Below are positions 46,567 to 54,276 of a stretch of DNA of 64,000 nucleotides, one piece after another; positions within the stretch are counted from its first letter, which is position 1; the number at the start of each line of letters is the position of its first letter. The DNA is from Cyclobacterium xiamenense (GTDB lineage Bacteria; Bacteroidota; Bacteroidia; Cytophagales; Cyclobacteriaceae). The stretch is taken from assembly GCF_009467825.1 (NCBI RefSeq), contig NZ_WIOK01000007.1:80563-144562 (forward strand). Reading direction: 5' to 3'. The position numbers and the translations under genes are program-made. The notes beneath the pieces were generated by a model, which saw nothing but the letters and a program-made list of their open reading frames with translations, was not told the DNA's origin and made no database searches.

Positions 46567-46991
46567 CGTTTTGGATGGTTTCTTTGCGGACTTGAATTTT
46601 TCCTTGCAACAGTTGATCGAATCCCGTACCGCTAACTTCCCAACTGCAACAACCCAAGTTGGTGGGATTCTCAGGGAAGCGAGCTGGGTATCAATGCCTA
46701 CAGTTTTTTTAATCGTTGTTTTTCAGCGATTCACAAGGTTTTTGGACTGGTCAGAAAGCGGTGATGGATTGGATTCAATAGACGGATAGCAGAAAATCAC
46801 AAATTTCCCCTTTGTCGAGGCTTCTTGCTTGCAGCTCGATTTTGTACAGATTTTGGAGTGTACGTTGGATGTACGTAAATTAACTACTTTTTTGTGTTTA
46901 TTAAACTTAAATTTTGATTTTTCTGAGATATATTTTTAAACAATTACATTTGATTTAGGTTTCTTTACCATAGCAACTAAATCAACATACC
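46567..46991. other. Intergenic region before the fasciclin gene
   Basis: An 84-codon frame (46535-46789) overlapping the GGCT-like gene has no recognisable features. The AT-rich part from 46860 should contain the promoter, but no perfect TAnnTTTG box was found. No terminator was seen after the his operon. Confidence 0.4.
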
Positions 46992-47504
46992 ATGAAAAAA
47001 TTACTGAGTATTTTCCTAATGGCTACTTTGGTGGTCTTCGGGTCATTCGCCAATGATGACGAAAAAACACCCGCCACCGCTGTGAAAGCGGACAAAGACA
47101 TTGTAGACCTCGCGGCTGGAACGGATTTTTTATCCACCCTGGTAGCCGCTGTGAAAGCAGGTGGTCTGGTAGACGTATTGAAGGGCGATGGTCCGTTTAC
47201 GGTTTTTGCACCCACCAACGAGGCCTTCGCCAAATTACCCGCAGGCACGGTGGAGAGTTTGCTTAAGCCGGAAAATAAAGACCAGTTGGTTAAGATACTT
47301 ACGTACCATGTCATTCCCGGATCAATTAAATCTTCGGATTTGAAAGATGGGATGGAAGTGGAAACCGTGCAGGGGCAAAAAGTGACGGTAAAGCTGGCAG
47401 GTGGCAAGGCCATGATTAACAAAGCGACTGTGACCGCGGCAGATATCGAAGCTACAAACGGCATGGTTCATGTGATTGACACCGTCATTCTTCCCGAAAT
47501 GTAA
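46992..47504 (+). CDS. Secreted fasciclin (FAS1) domain protein
   Basis: 170 residues. A signal peptide ([17 protein letters not shown]) is followed by one FAS1 domain: [20 protein letters not shown], the FAS1 core [25 protein letters not shown], and the C-terminal [16 protein letters not shown]1 proteins mediate adhesion or matrix binding outside the cell. It is single-gene, with a terminator hairpin 22 bases downstream. Confidence 0.93.
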   Translation: MKKLLSIFLMATLVVFGSFANDDEKTPATAVKADKDIVDLAAGTDFLSTLVAAVKAGGLVDVLKGDGPFTVFAPTNEAFAKLPAGTVESLLKPENKDQLVKILTYHVIPGSIKSSDLKDGMEVETVQGQKVTVKLAGGKAMINKATVTAADIEATNGMVHVIDTVILPEM

Positions 47505-47517
47505 GAATACCTGTGTT

Positions 47518-48273
47518 CTACGATTGAAGGCTGTTTCCCTCTGGAGACAGCCTTCTTTGTTTGGCAGCAGCAGGCTTTACTTTTAGCAGCCCTTCGTCCA
47601 GATGCACGACGGCGTTGTACCGGTTTAATTCCAGGCAAAAATCGATGTCCTTTTCCAGCTGGTGATTTTGGAGTCTTTTGGCATGGGAGGCTTTTTCCAG
47701 AAACAAGGAAAGGTTTTCACCTGCCTGCTGAAAGACCGCCTCCATCGCCAGGGTGGCATCGCAGTCGTGTTTCCAACCCAGTGTCAGGGAAAGTGCTCCT
47801 GCATACAAGGAGTCCTCGATGTTGAATTTTCCTTTCCATCCTGCGCAAAGCACGAGAACGTCCCGGTCGCTAATTTGCAGGTAATCTACCGTGGCTTGCA
47901 GGTTGAGGAAGGAGCCGATCAGGATTTCTTCCGAATCCGCCGCCGCGAGCGAAATGGCCCGGGTTCCATTGGTCGTGGTCATGGCCAGTTTTTCGCCGGC
48001 AAAGGCATTGCCTAGAAAGGAAAGGGGACTGTTTCCCAGGTCGAATCCTTCGGCTTGCTGTCCGTTTCTTTCGCCAGCAATCAACCAATTTTTATTTTTG
48101 TAGTTGCGGCACTCGTCCAAATCGCTTAGAGGCTTGATGCACCGCACCCCATTCGAAAGGGCAGTAACCATGGTAGAACTTGCTCTAAAAATATCCACGA
48201 CCACCACGGTCTTTTGCGTTAAATCGTGCAGATGGATCAGTTCCGGACTGATACAGGTTTCGATGTTCCTCAT
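47518..48273 (-). CDS. comB: 2-phosphosulfolactate phosphatase (ComB family)
   Basis: 251 residues. It follows the ComB family: VVVVDIFRASSTMVTALSNG near the N-terminus, WLIAGERNGQQAEGFDLGNS, then TTTNGTRAISLAAADSEEIL, LVLCAGWKGKFNIEDSLYAG. The enzyme hydrolyses 2-phospho-3-sulfolactate to 3-sulfolactate. No ComA (phosphosulfolactate synthase) gene is present here. It overlaps the gcvT stop by four bases (ATGA), so the two are coupled. Confidence 0.9.
   Translation of the reverse strand: MRNIETCISPELIHLHDLTQKTVVVVDIFRASSTMVTALSNGVRCIKPLSDLDECRNYKNKNWLIAGERNGQQAEGFDLGNSPLSFLGNAFAGEKLAMTTTNGTRAISLAAADSEEILIGSFLNLQATVDYLQISDRDVLVLCAGWKGKFNIEDSLYAGALSLTLGWKHDCDATLAMEAVFQQAGENLSLFLEKASHAKRLQNHQLEKDIDFCLELNRYNAVVHLDEGLLKVKPAAAKQRRLSPEGNSLQS
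47526..47558. terminator. Terminator of the fasciclin gene, overlapping the comB 3' end
   Basis: Arms GAAGGCTGTTTCC (47526-47538) and GGAGACAGCCTTC (47543-47555) then TTTG. The convergent comB stop lies at 47518-47520, so the last codons of comB encode this hairpin. Confidence 0.75.
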
Positions 48274-49364
48274 TTGGTCAGTAAGGGAAGTTTTTTGGTA
48301 GTGGCTTCAAGGGATTTTTTGCGGACTTCGATACCGATACGGGTGCCCGGTTTGGCATAGGCTACATCCACGTATCCAAGGCCAATGCCTATGCCCATAC
48401 TGGGAGAAAGACTTCCGGATGTTACCCTGCCGATGGTAACGCCTTCCGTGTTCACTATGGAGTAATGGGCACGGGGAATTCCCTTTTCCTCAAGTACGAA
48501 TCCGACCAATTTTCTTTTTACACCGGTCTGTTTTTGCTCCTTTAAGTCTTTGTGGTTGATAAAGTCCTTGGTGAATTTCGTGATCCAGCCCAATCCAGCT
48601 TCAATGGGGGAGGTTTCCTCGGTGATATCGTTGCCGTAGAGGCAATAGCCCATTTCCAGCCGCAGGGTATCCCTGGCTCCCAGACCAATGGGTTGAATGT
48701 CATAGGGTTTTCCAGATGCAAAAAGGGCGTTCCATACGGCCGAAGCATCTGCGTTTTTTACGTACAGCTCAAATCCACCTGCGCCGGTATAGCCCGTTGC
48801 GGATACGATCACCTCAGACGCTCCGGCAAATTTTCCGGTGCGGAAATGGTAAAAAGGTATCTCGGCCAGCGGTATGTCCGTGAGCGGCTGTAGCACCTTC
48901 GTGGCATTGGGTCCCTGAACGGCAAACAGGCAAAACGCATCCGAACAATTCTCCATAGTTGCCCCCATTGTATTGTGCGTTTGTATCCAATTCCAATCCT
49001 TTTCTATGTTGGAGGCATTCACCACCAAAAGGTAGCGGGCGTCATCCAGCCGATACACCAGCAAGTCGTCCACAATTCCGCCGGTTTCGTTGGGGAGACA
49101 GGCGTACTGTGCCTGCCCCACGGAAAGACTGGCAGCATCGTTGGAGCTGACCTTTTGAATGAGTTCCAGTGCATGCGGTCCTGAAATGATGAATTCGCCC
49201 ATGTGAGAAACGTCAAAGACCCCCACGTTTTCCCGGACGGCTTTGTGCTCGGCAATGTCCGAATGGTACCTGACCGGCATGTAGAAGCCGGCAAAGGGAA
49301 TCATTTTTGCACCCAGTGCTTCGTGAATGTCATTTAGTACGATTTTTTTTATAGGATCCTGCAT
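48270..49364 (-). CDS. gcvT: Glycine cleavage system T protein (aminomethyltransferase)
   Basis: 364 residues. T-protein motifs: MIPFAGFYMPVRYHSDIAEH, VGVFDVSHMGEFIISGP, GGIVDDLLVYR, TGYTGAGGFELYV and GLGARDTLRLEMGYCLYGND. It transfers the methylene group from the lipoyl H-protein to tetrahydrofolate with ammonia release. The start at 49364 is preferred over 49388, because a -7 promoter box covers 49386-49393. gcvH and gcvP are not in the window. Confidence 0.93.
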   Translation of the reverse strand: MQDPIKKIVLNDIHEALGAKMIPFAGFYMPVRYHSDIAEHKAVRENVGVFDVSHMGEFIISGPHALELIQKVSSNDAASLSVGQAQYACLPNETGGIVDDLLVYRLDDARYLLVVNASNIEKDWNWIQTHNTMGATMENCSDAFCLFAVQGPNATKVLQPLTDIPLAEIPFYHFRTGKFAGASEVIVSATGYTGAGGFELYVKNADASAVWNALFASGKPYDIQPIGLGARDTLRLEMGYCLYGNDITEETSPIEAGLGWITKFTKDFINHKDLKEQKQTGVKRKLVGFVLEEKGIPRAHYSIVNTEGVTIGRVTSGSLSPSMGIGIGLGYVDVAYAKPGTRIGIEVRKKSLEATTKKLPLLTK

Positions 49365-49385
49365 GAAGTAGTGGCTTGTAAAGCT

Positions 49386-49393
49386 CAAAGGTA
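49386..49393 (-). promoter_or_regulatory. -7 box for gcvT-comB
   Basis: On the minus strand TACCTTTG matches TAnnTTTG about 22 bases before the chosen gcvT start. It makes an upstream start at 49388 impossible on the same transcript. Confidence 0.55.
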
Positions 49394-49427
49394 AGCAATG
49401 TGATTAATTTTTCAGAAGTGGCGCATG

Positions 49428-49461
49428 AAAAAAGACCAGTCCGCTGAGGACTGGTCTTTTT
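49428..49461 (-). terminator. Terminator of the susC-susD operon
   Basis: Arms AAAAAAGACCAGTCC and GGACTGGTCTTTTT around GCTGA. It lies about 65 bases past the susD stop and just before the gcvT promoter. Confidence 0.88.
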
Positions 49462-49526
49462 GTGGCGTTCCTTAACGCAGCCAGTTGGCTTTTGGTCCGG
49501 ATCCGTGCCTGTGGCATTGTGGATCT

Positions 49527-50906
49527 TTACCCGCCGTATCCCGGATTTTGAATCAGGGAAGCATTTGCGTCCATTTCCCGTTGGGGAATTGGAAATACCA
49601 GCTTGGGGTCGTCGTAGGGGTATTGCAGGGTAGGGGTATTGTTGTCCTGAATCTCCCTTCGTGTACGTTTGCTATCGTGGATAAAATGTCCTTCGTGCGC
49701 AAGTTCAAGTTTTCGCTCTTGTAGGATTTCGTCCAGGCTCAGGCTGGTTTTTTCCGGTAGGTTTACACGAAGTCGAATCCGGTTAATGTCTTCCAGTGGC
49801 GTGGCGCCAATCGAAGTCCCTTCCCGAAAGTTTGCTTCCGCACGTGTAAGGTACATTTCTGCCAGGCGGATTATTTTTACGTTCCGGAATTGCTCCCGCC
49901 ACTTGTCGGTGCGGGTTTCCCCTGCTCGTACCACAAATTGTTCCAAACGGTCATCGCCCGGCTCGTATTGATTGATATGGCTGCTGAGAATGGTAATATC
50001 CCCATCTCTGCCACCAAATTCGGGGGTGGAGTAAAACAGGTGCATGCTGTTATCCGGATCCTGCGCATTGACCTGGATGGTGAACAAATCCTCTTGGGTA
50101 TCTGCTTCGTTGTTGAATGCCTCCATGTATTGATTTACCAGTCCTTTGCCGTTGGCAGTTGCCAGATCTATGGCTCGGTTTGCCGCATCCCTGGCGTCGG
50201 CAAAACGCTCCATTTGCAAATAGACCCGGGAAAGCAAGGCGGAGGCCACGTAATTACGGGCGAAAAAGCCATTGGTTTCCGGGAGCAGGTCTTCGGCTGT
50301 CTCCAAATCGGATACTACTTGCTGGTACACTTCTTCTACCGTATTTCGCGGCGCCTGATCTTCCTCGCTCACTTCCCGCGTTGGGTTTAGAACCAGGGGT
50401 ACAGCCAGGTTGGTACCTGTGTTTCCAGCAGCATAAGGCAATCCGTACAGCTTCACCAATTCGAAATAGACGGCACCTCGTATAAACAGGGCTTCTCCCC
50501 GCACGCGGTCTCTGTCCGCTTCATCGACCAGATTGATTACTTCAAGGATATTGTTGCATACGTTGATCGCGCTGTAGGCGCGAAGCCAGGTATCGGTGAC
50601 AAAGGAATTATTGGTAAAAATGCTCTTGTTATAAACCTCTCTGGGTTGGTTAAAGGTGCCTTCCCAGCGGATTTCGCCATTAGCGCTGAGCATTTCCGCA
50701 TACAGGAGCGTTCGGCCTCCCCACAAATCTTCGTCTCGTAGGTCGGCATAGGCGCCGATCAGCACCCGCTTGATATTCGCGTCGCTATTCAGGGCAATTT
50801 CCTGATCCACGCTTTGAGCAGGTTGCAGGTCCAATTGATCCGCGCAGGCGCCTATTAGTAAGGATGCGCCTAAGATCAGGGAAAGATGTATCGTAGTGTA
50901 TTTCAT
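49527..50906 (-). CDS. SusD/RagB family outer-membrane nutrient-binding lipoprotein
   Basis: 459 residues. The lipobox is LLIGACAD. The fold is the usual SusD helical TPR-like scaffold: IKRVLIGAYADLRDEDLWGG, a central ARNYVASALLSRVYLQMERF, AEMYLTRAEANFREG and a C-terminal LVFPIPQREMDANASLIQNP. SusD-like proteins cap a SusC barrel and bind glycans or peptides at the cell surface. It lies 12 bases after the SusC gene in one operon. No glycosidase or protease is adjacent, so the ligand is unknown. Confidence 0.94.
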   Translation of the reverse strand: MKYTTIHLSLILGASLLIGACADQLDLQPAQSVDQEIALNSDANIKRVLIGAYADLRDEDLWGGRTLLYAEMLSANGEIRWEGTFNQPREVYNKSIFTNNSFVTDTWLRAYSAINVCNNILEVINLVDEADRDRVRGEALFIRGAVYFELVKLYGLPYAAGNTGTNLAVPLVLNPTREVSEEDQAPRNTVEEVYQQVVSDLETAEDLLPETNGFFARNYVASALLSRVYLQMERFADARDAANRAIDLATANGKGLVNQYMEAFNNEADTQEDLFTIQVNAQDPDNSMHLFYSTPEFGGRDGDITILSSHINQYEPGDDRLEQFVVRAGETRTDKWREQFRNVKIIRLAEMYLTRAEANFREGTSIGATPLEDINRIRLRVNLPEKTSLSLDEILQERKLELAHEGHFIHDSKRTRREIQDNNTPTLQYPYDDPKLVFPIPQREMDANASLIQNPGYGG

Positions 50907-50918
50907 TGGTTTCCGTAA

Positions 50919-53900
50919 TTAAAATCCGACATTGATACCTAAAGAGAAGGTTTTCGCTTGCGGGGCAGTATAAAAATCGTTGCCCTGGAAAACGTTGGCA
51001 TCGGAGGTAGTGGCTCCCAGATAATCCGCGTTTACCTCGGGATCCCATCCCATGTAATTGGTAAAGGTCAACAGATTTTGAGCCATTAAGTAAATTCGTG
51101 CACTGCTGATTTTCATCCGCTCGAGTACTGTTGATGGCAAGTTATAACCCAGCGAGAGGGTTTTTAGACGCACGTAGCTGCCATCCGAAATAAATCGGCT
51201 GGAAGCGTTGCAGCCGTTGCATTCCCCAAGTCTGGCCTGTGGAATGTCGGTGATGTCTCCGGGATTTTGCCAGCGGTCAAATTGGGCAGCCGTACTGTTG
51301 TCAAACCAATCCCCGTTAGCGGCATAGAAGCCAGCTCCCCCTTCGTAGATATCGTTTCCGAACACGCCCTGGAAAAGAAAAGAAAGTTGCAGGTTTTTGT
51401 AGGAAATGTTATTGGTAATTCCCGCAATGAAATCCGGATTGGGATCGCCTACTACCATTCTTGCTGCTTCGTTGTAATCATTGGTGGTTTCGCTAAGGTC
51501 CTCATCGGTATAATAGAGCGCATCCCCGTTTGCCGGATCCACTCCTGCATACCGAGGACCGTAAAACACCCCAATGGACTCGCCGATGAATATACCGTTT
51601 AGAAACCGAGACGAGGAGGGAGGAATAGAATTCTGTCCTTCGGAGAGCTCCCGCACCCGGTTGATATTCCGGGCGAAATTAAGGGAGGTATTCCAGCTGA
51701 AATCCTGGTCTGCATAGTTGGCTGAATTCAACACCACCTCAAATCCATAATTCTGCATTTTCCCAATATTTTGCCGCTGCGTGGCGAAACCGGTGGTTCC
51801 TGGCACGGGTACCAACAACAACAAATCGCTGGTTTGCTTGTCGTAGTAGTCCAATTCTCCGGTCAGTCGATCGTTAAAGAGACCGAATTCGACTCCTACG
51901 TTGAACTGCGCTGTGGTTTCCCAGGTGAGGTTTGGATTTGGAATTTGTGTGGGCTGCAAGCCGGGTTGCAAGCCGTAGGAAACCGGACCAAACAAGCCCA
52001 GGTGATCAAAGTCGCCGATATCCGCGTTTCCCGTCAGACCATAGGAAGCCCGTATCTTAAGTAAGCTTATCCCCTCTTTGCCAGTTAAAAAGCTTTCTTC
52101 TGTGACAACCCAACCTAGGGATGCTGCCGGATAGAATCCCCACTGGTTATTCCGTCCAAAACGAGAAGATGCATCGTAGCGAGCGCTCAAGGTCATCAGG
52201 TATTTGTTGTCCAGTTTGTAGTTGATTCTGGAAAAGTAGGAAAGAAAGGAGTGATGTGTAAATTCAGAGGTTCCTTCCACGATCTCGGCAGCTGATTCCA
52301 GCGTTCTCAATTCATCCAACGGAAATTCCTGTCCATCCACGCGAGTATAATCATCTTCTGTTTTTTGGAAGGCCATACCCCCTACGGCCTCGAATTGGTG
52401 CCTTTCGGCAAAGGTGTCTGTGTAGGTGAAGTAATTGTTGGTATTGTAATTAAGGATCCGTGCCCATCGTGAACTACCCTCACCGTTTGTTCCCTGTCCA
52501 GTGATGGTACGGGATCCGAAAAACCGGTCATCGTTTTGATTGATGATATCCACGCCAAATTCGGACCGGAATCGCAGCTTATCGCTGAAGGCATATTCAC
52601 CAAAAATAGTATTGATATTCCGGTAGGTAGAGGTAAGCCAATTGGCATTTTCAGAGTCGATCAGGTTGTTGTAGTACGTAGTCGTAGGGCGATCGTACAG
52701 CATTCCGTTTTCGTCCCGGATGGGTGTAATGGGGGCCAGTGCCACCAACTGAATCGGGTTATTGAACTGGTTGTCTTCGGGTAAGGTGGTCGTTTCTGTT
52801 CTGGAAAAACTAAAGTTAGCTCCGATTGAGAAACGGTCGGATACCTTGTGGTCCAGATTTAGCCTTCCCGAAATGCGTTCAAATTTGTTACGAATCATGA
52901 TCCCATCCTGCTTGTCATAGGAGGTAGAGAAATAAAAGCGCGTGGATTCGTTGCCACCGTTTGCAGAAAAGTTCACATTGGTGATGCCGGCATCCGGGTT
53001 GAATGCCTGTTCCTGCCAGTCGGTATCGACGCCGCCATTCCGCCAATCGGTGTGTCCGGCGTAGCGGTCCAGCCGGGTCTCAACAAACTCCAGATCCGAA
53101 TCTTCGTAGTCGGCGGGGTTGTTTAGGGGGTCCAGCCCATTTGCCAGGTCGTTGTTGTATCCGGATTCGCGCATTAGCTCGATGTACTGGGCAGAATTCA
53201 GAAACTCATTTCTTCGGGTAGGGCTACTGACTCCCCGTTGAATTCCCACATTGAACTTGGTTTTGCCTGCCGTACCACTTTTAGTGGTGATTAGCACCAC
53301 TCCGTTTGATCCCCGTGCGCCATAAATGGCAGCTGCCGACGCGTCCTTTAATACCTCGAAGGATTCGATATCGTTGAAATTGATATCGGCCATGGGGTTG
53401 CTCTTACCGATCGTCCCGCCCGAGGTTACGGGAATTCCGTCGATGACGTAGAGTGGTTCGTTGCCTCCTGAAATGGAAGAGGTACCACGGACCCGGATTT
53501 TGACGCCTTCTCCTACCTTTCCACTGGAGGATTCAACGAAAACACCCGACATTCGTCCCTGAATGGCTTCCTGAAAAGTAGGGACCGGCACGTTGGCAAT
53601 ATCTGCGCCCTTAAGGGAGGCGACATTACCAGTCAGGTCTCCCCGAGTGACACTTCCATAGCCTACCACCACCACTTCTCCCAGCGTTTTCGCATCTGGC
53701 ATCAGGGTAATATCGATGGTGCTTTGGTTGTCAACTTGGACTTCTTGAGTGATAAACCCGATATAGGAAAACACCAAGGTTTCCTCATTGCTTACGGAAA
53801 TCGAGTAACCGCCATCGATGTCGGTCACCGTGCCGCGGTTCGTTCCTTGAACCCGGACATTCACTCCCGGCAGGGTCAGGTTATCCTCTCCGGAAACGAC

Positions 53901-53987
53901 TGTGCCGGTAACGGTTTTGTTTTGGGACCAGCCGATTAGCGGAAATGCCAGCATCAGCGTCACCAAAAGGAGTACACTTCTTTTCAT
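50919..53987 (-). CDS. SusC/RagA family TonB-dependent outer-membrane transporter
   Basis: 1022 residues. A signal peptide (LLLVTLMLAFPLIGWSQ) is followed by a carboxypeptidase-like regulatory domain (about 25-110) and a plug domain with the SusC signature (VRGTSSISGGNEPLYVIDGI, then AAIYGARGSNGVVLITTKSG). A 22-strand barrel fills the rest, ending in a Phe residue (SLGINVGF) as in most barrel proteins. It imports the SusD-bound ligand by TonB energy. A -7 box (54105-54112) gives a leader of about 110 bases. Confidence 0.95.
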   Translation of the reverse strand: MKRSVLLLVTLMLAFPLIGWSQNKTVTGTVVSGEDNLTLPGVNVRVQGTNRGTVTDIDGGYSISVSNEETLVFSYIGFITQEVQVDNQSTIDITLMPDAKTLGEVVVVGYGSVTRGDLTGNVASLKGADIANVPVPTFQEAIQGRMSGVFVESSSGKVGEGVKIRVRGTSSISGGNEPLYVIDGIPVTSGGTIGKSNPMADINFNDIESFEVLKDASAAAIYGARGSNGVVLITTKSGTAGKTKFNVGIQRGVSSPTRRNEFLNSAQYIELMRESGYNNDLANGLDPLNNPADYEDSDLEFVETRLDRYAGHTDWRNGGVDTDWQEQAFNPDAGITNVNFSANGGNESTRFYFSTSYDKQDGIMIRNKFERISGRLNLDHKVSDRFSIGANFSFSRTETTTLPEDNQFNNPIQLVALAPITPIRDENGMLYDRPTTTYYNNLIDSENANWLTSTYRNINTIFGEYAFSDKLRFRSEFGVDIINQNDDRFFGSRTITGQGTNGEGSSRWARILNYNTNNYFTYTDTFAERHQFEAVGGMAFQKTEDDYTRVDGQEFPLDELRTLESAAEIVEGTSEFTHHSFLSYFSRINYKLDNKYLMTLSARYDASSRFGRNNQWGFYPAASLGWVVTEESFLTGKEGISLLKIRASYGLTGNADIGDFDHLGLFGPVSYGLQPGLQPTQIPNPNLTWETTAQFNVGVEFGLFNDRLTGELDYYDKQTSDLLLLVPVPGTTGFATQRQNIGKMQNYGFEVVLNSANYADQDFSWNTSLNFARNINRVRELSEGQNSIPPSSSRFLNGIFIGESIGVFYGPRYAGVDPANGDALYYTDEDLSETTNDYNEAARMVVGDPNPDFIAGITNNISYKNLQLSFLFQGVFGNDIYEGGAGFYAANGDWFDNSTAAQFDRWQNPGDITDIPQARLGECNGCNASSRFISDGSYVRLKTLSLGYNLPSTVLERMKISSARIYLMAQNLLTFTNYMGWDPEVNADYLGATTSDANVFQGNDFYTAPQAKTFSLGINVGF

Positions 53988-54104
53988 ACACGAATAGATT
54001 AGGTTTTTTAACGATTTAGGCTACGATTGGGTGTATTGCCTGTTACTCTTGTAATACGCGCTGTTAGATGATTTCAACGAAAAGTAACCTTTCCTTGAAG
54101 GAGA

Positions 54105-54112
54105 CAAAGGTA
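54105..54112 (-). promoter_or_regulatory. -7 box for susC-susD
   Basis: On the minus strand TACCTTTG matches TAnnTTTG about 118 bases before the SusC start, with T-rich sequence upstream. Confidence 0.5.
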
Positions 54113-54221
54113 TAATAAAAAAACGAAAAAAAGTAATTTTTGAAAGAAACGCTCGTTTTTTGCCACAAAAATGAACCCTTCTACCCGAATTTAGTCGTGA
54201 TTTACCAGGGGTGCGATCCAA

Positions 54222-54252
54222 AAAATCCAGACTCCAAAAGAGACTGGATTTT
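54222..54252 (-). terminator. Terminator of the TonB-type receptor gene
   Basis: Arms AAATCCAG (54223-54230) and CTGGATTT (54244-54251). On the minus strand the stem is followed by TTTTTT. It lies just past the receptor stop (54277). Confidence 0.75.
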
Positions 54253-54276
54253 CAATCAACTATTAACCTATTTCAT

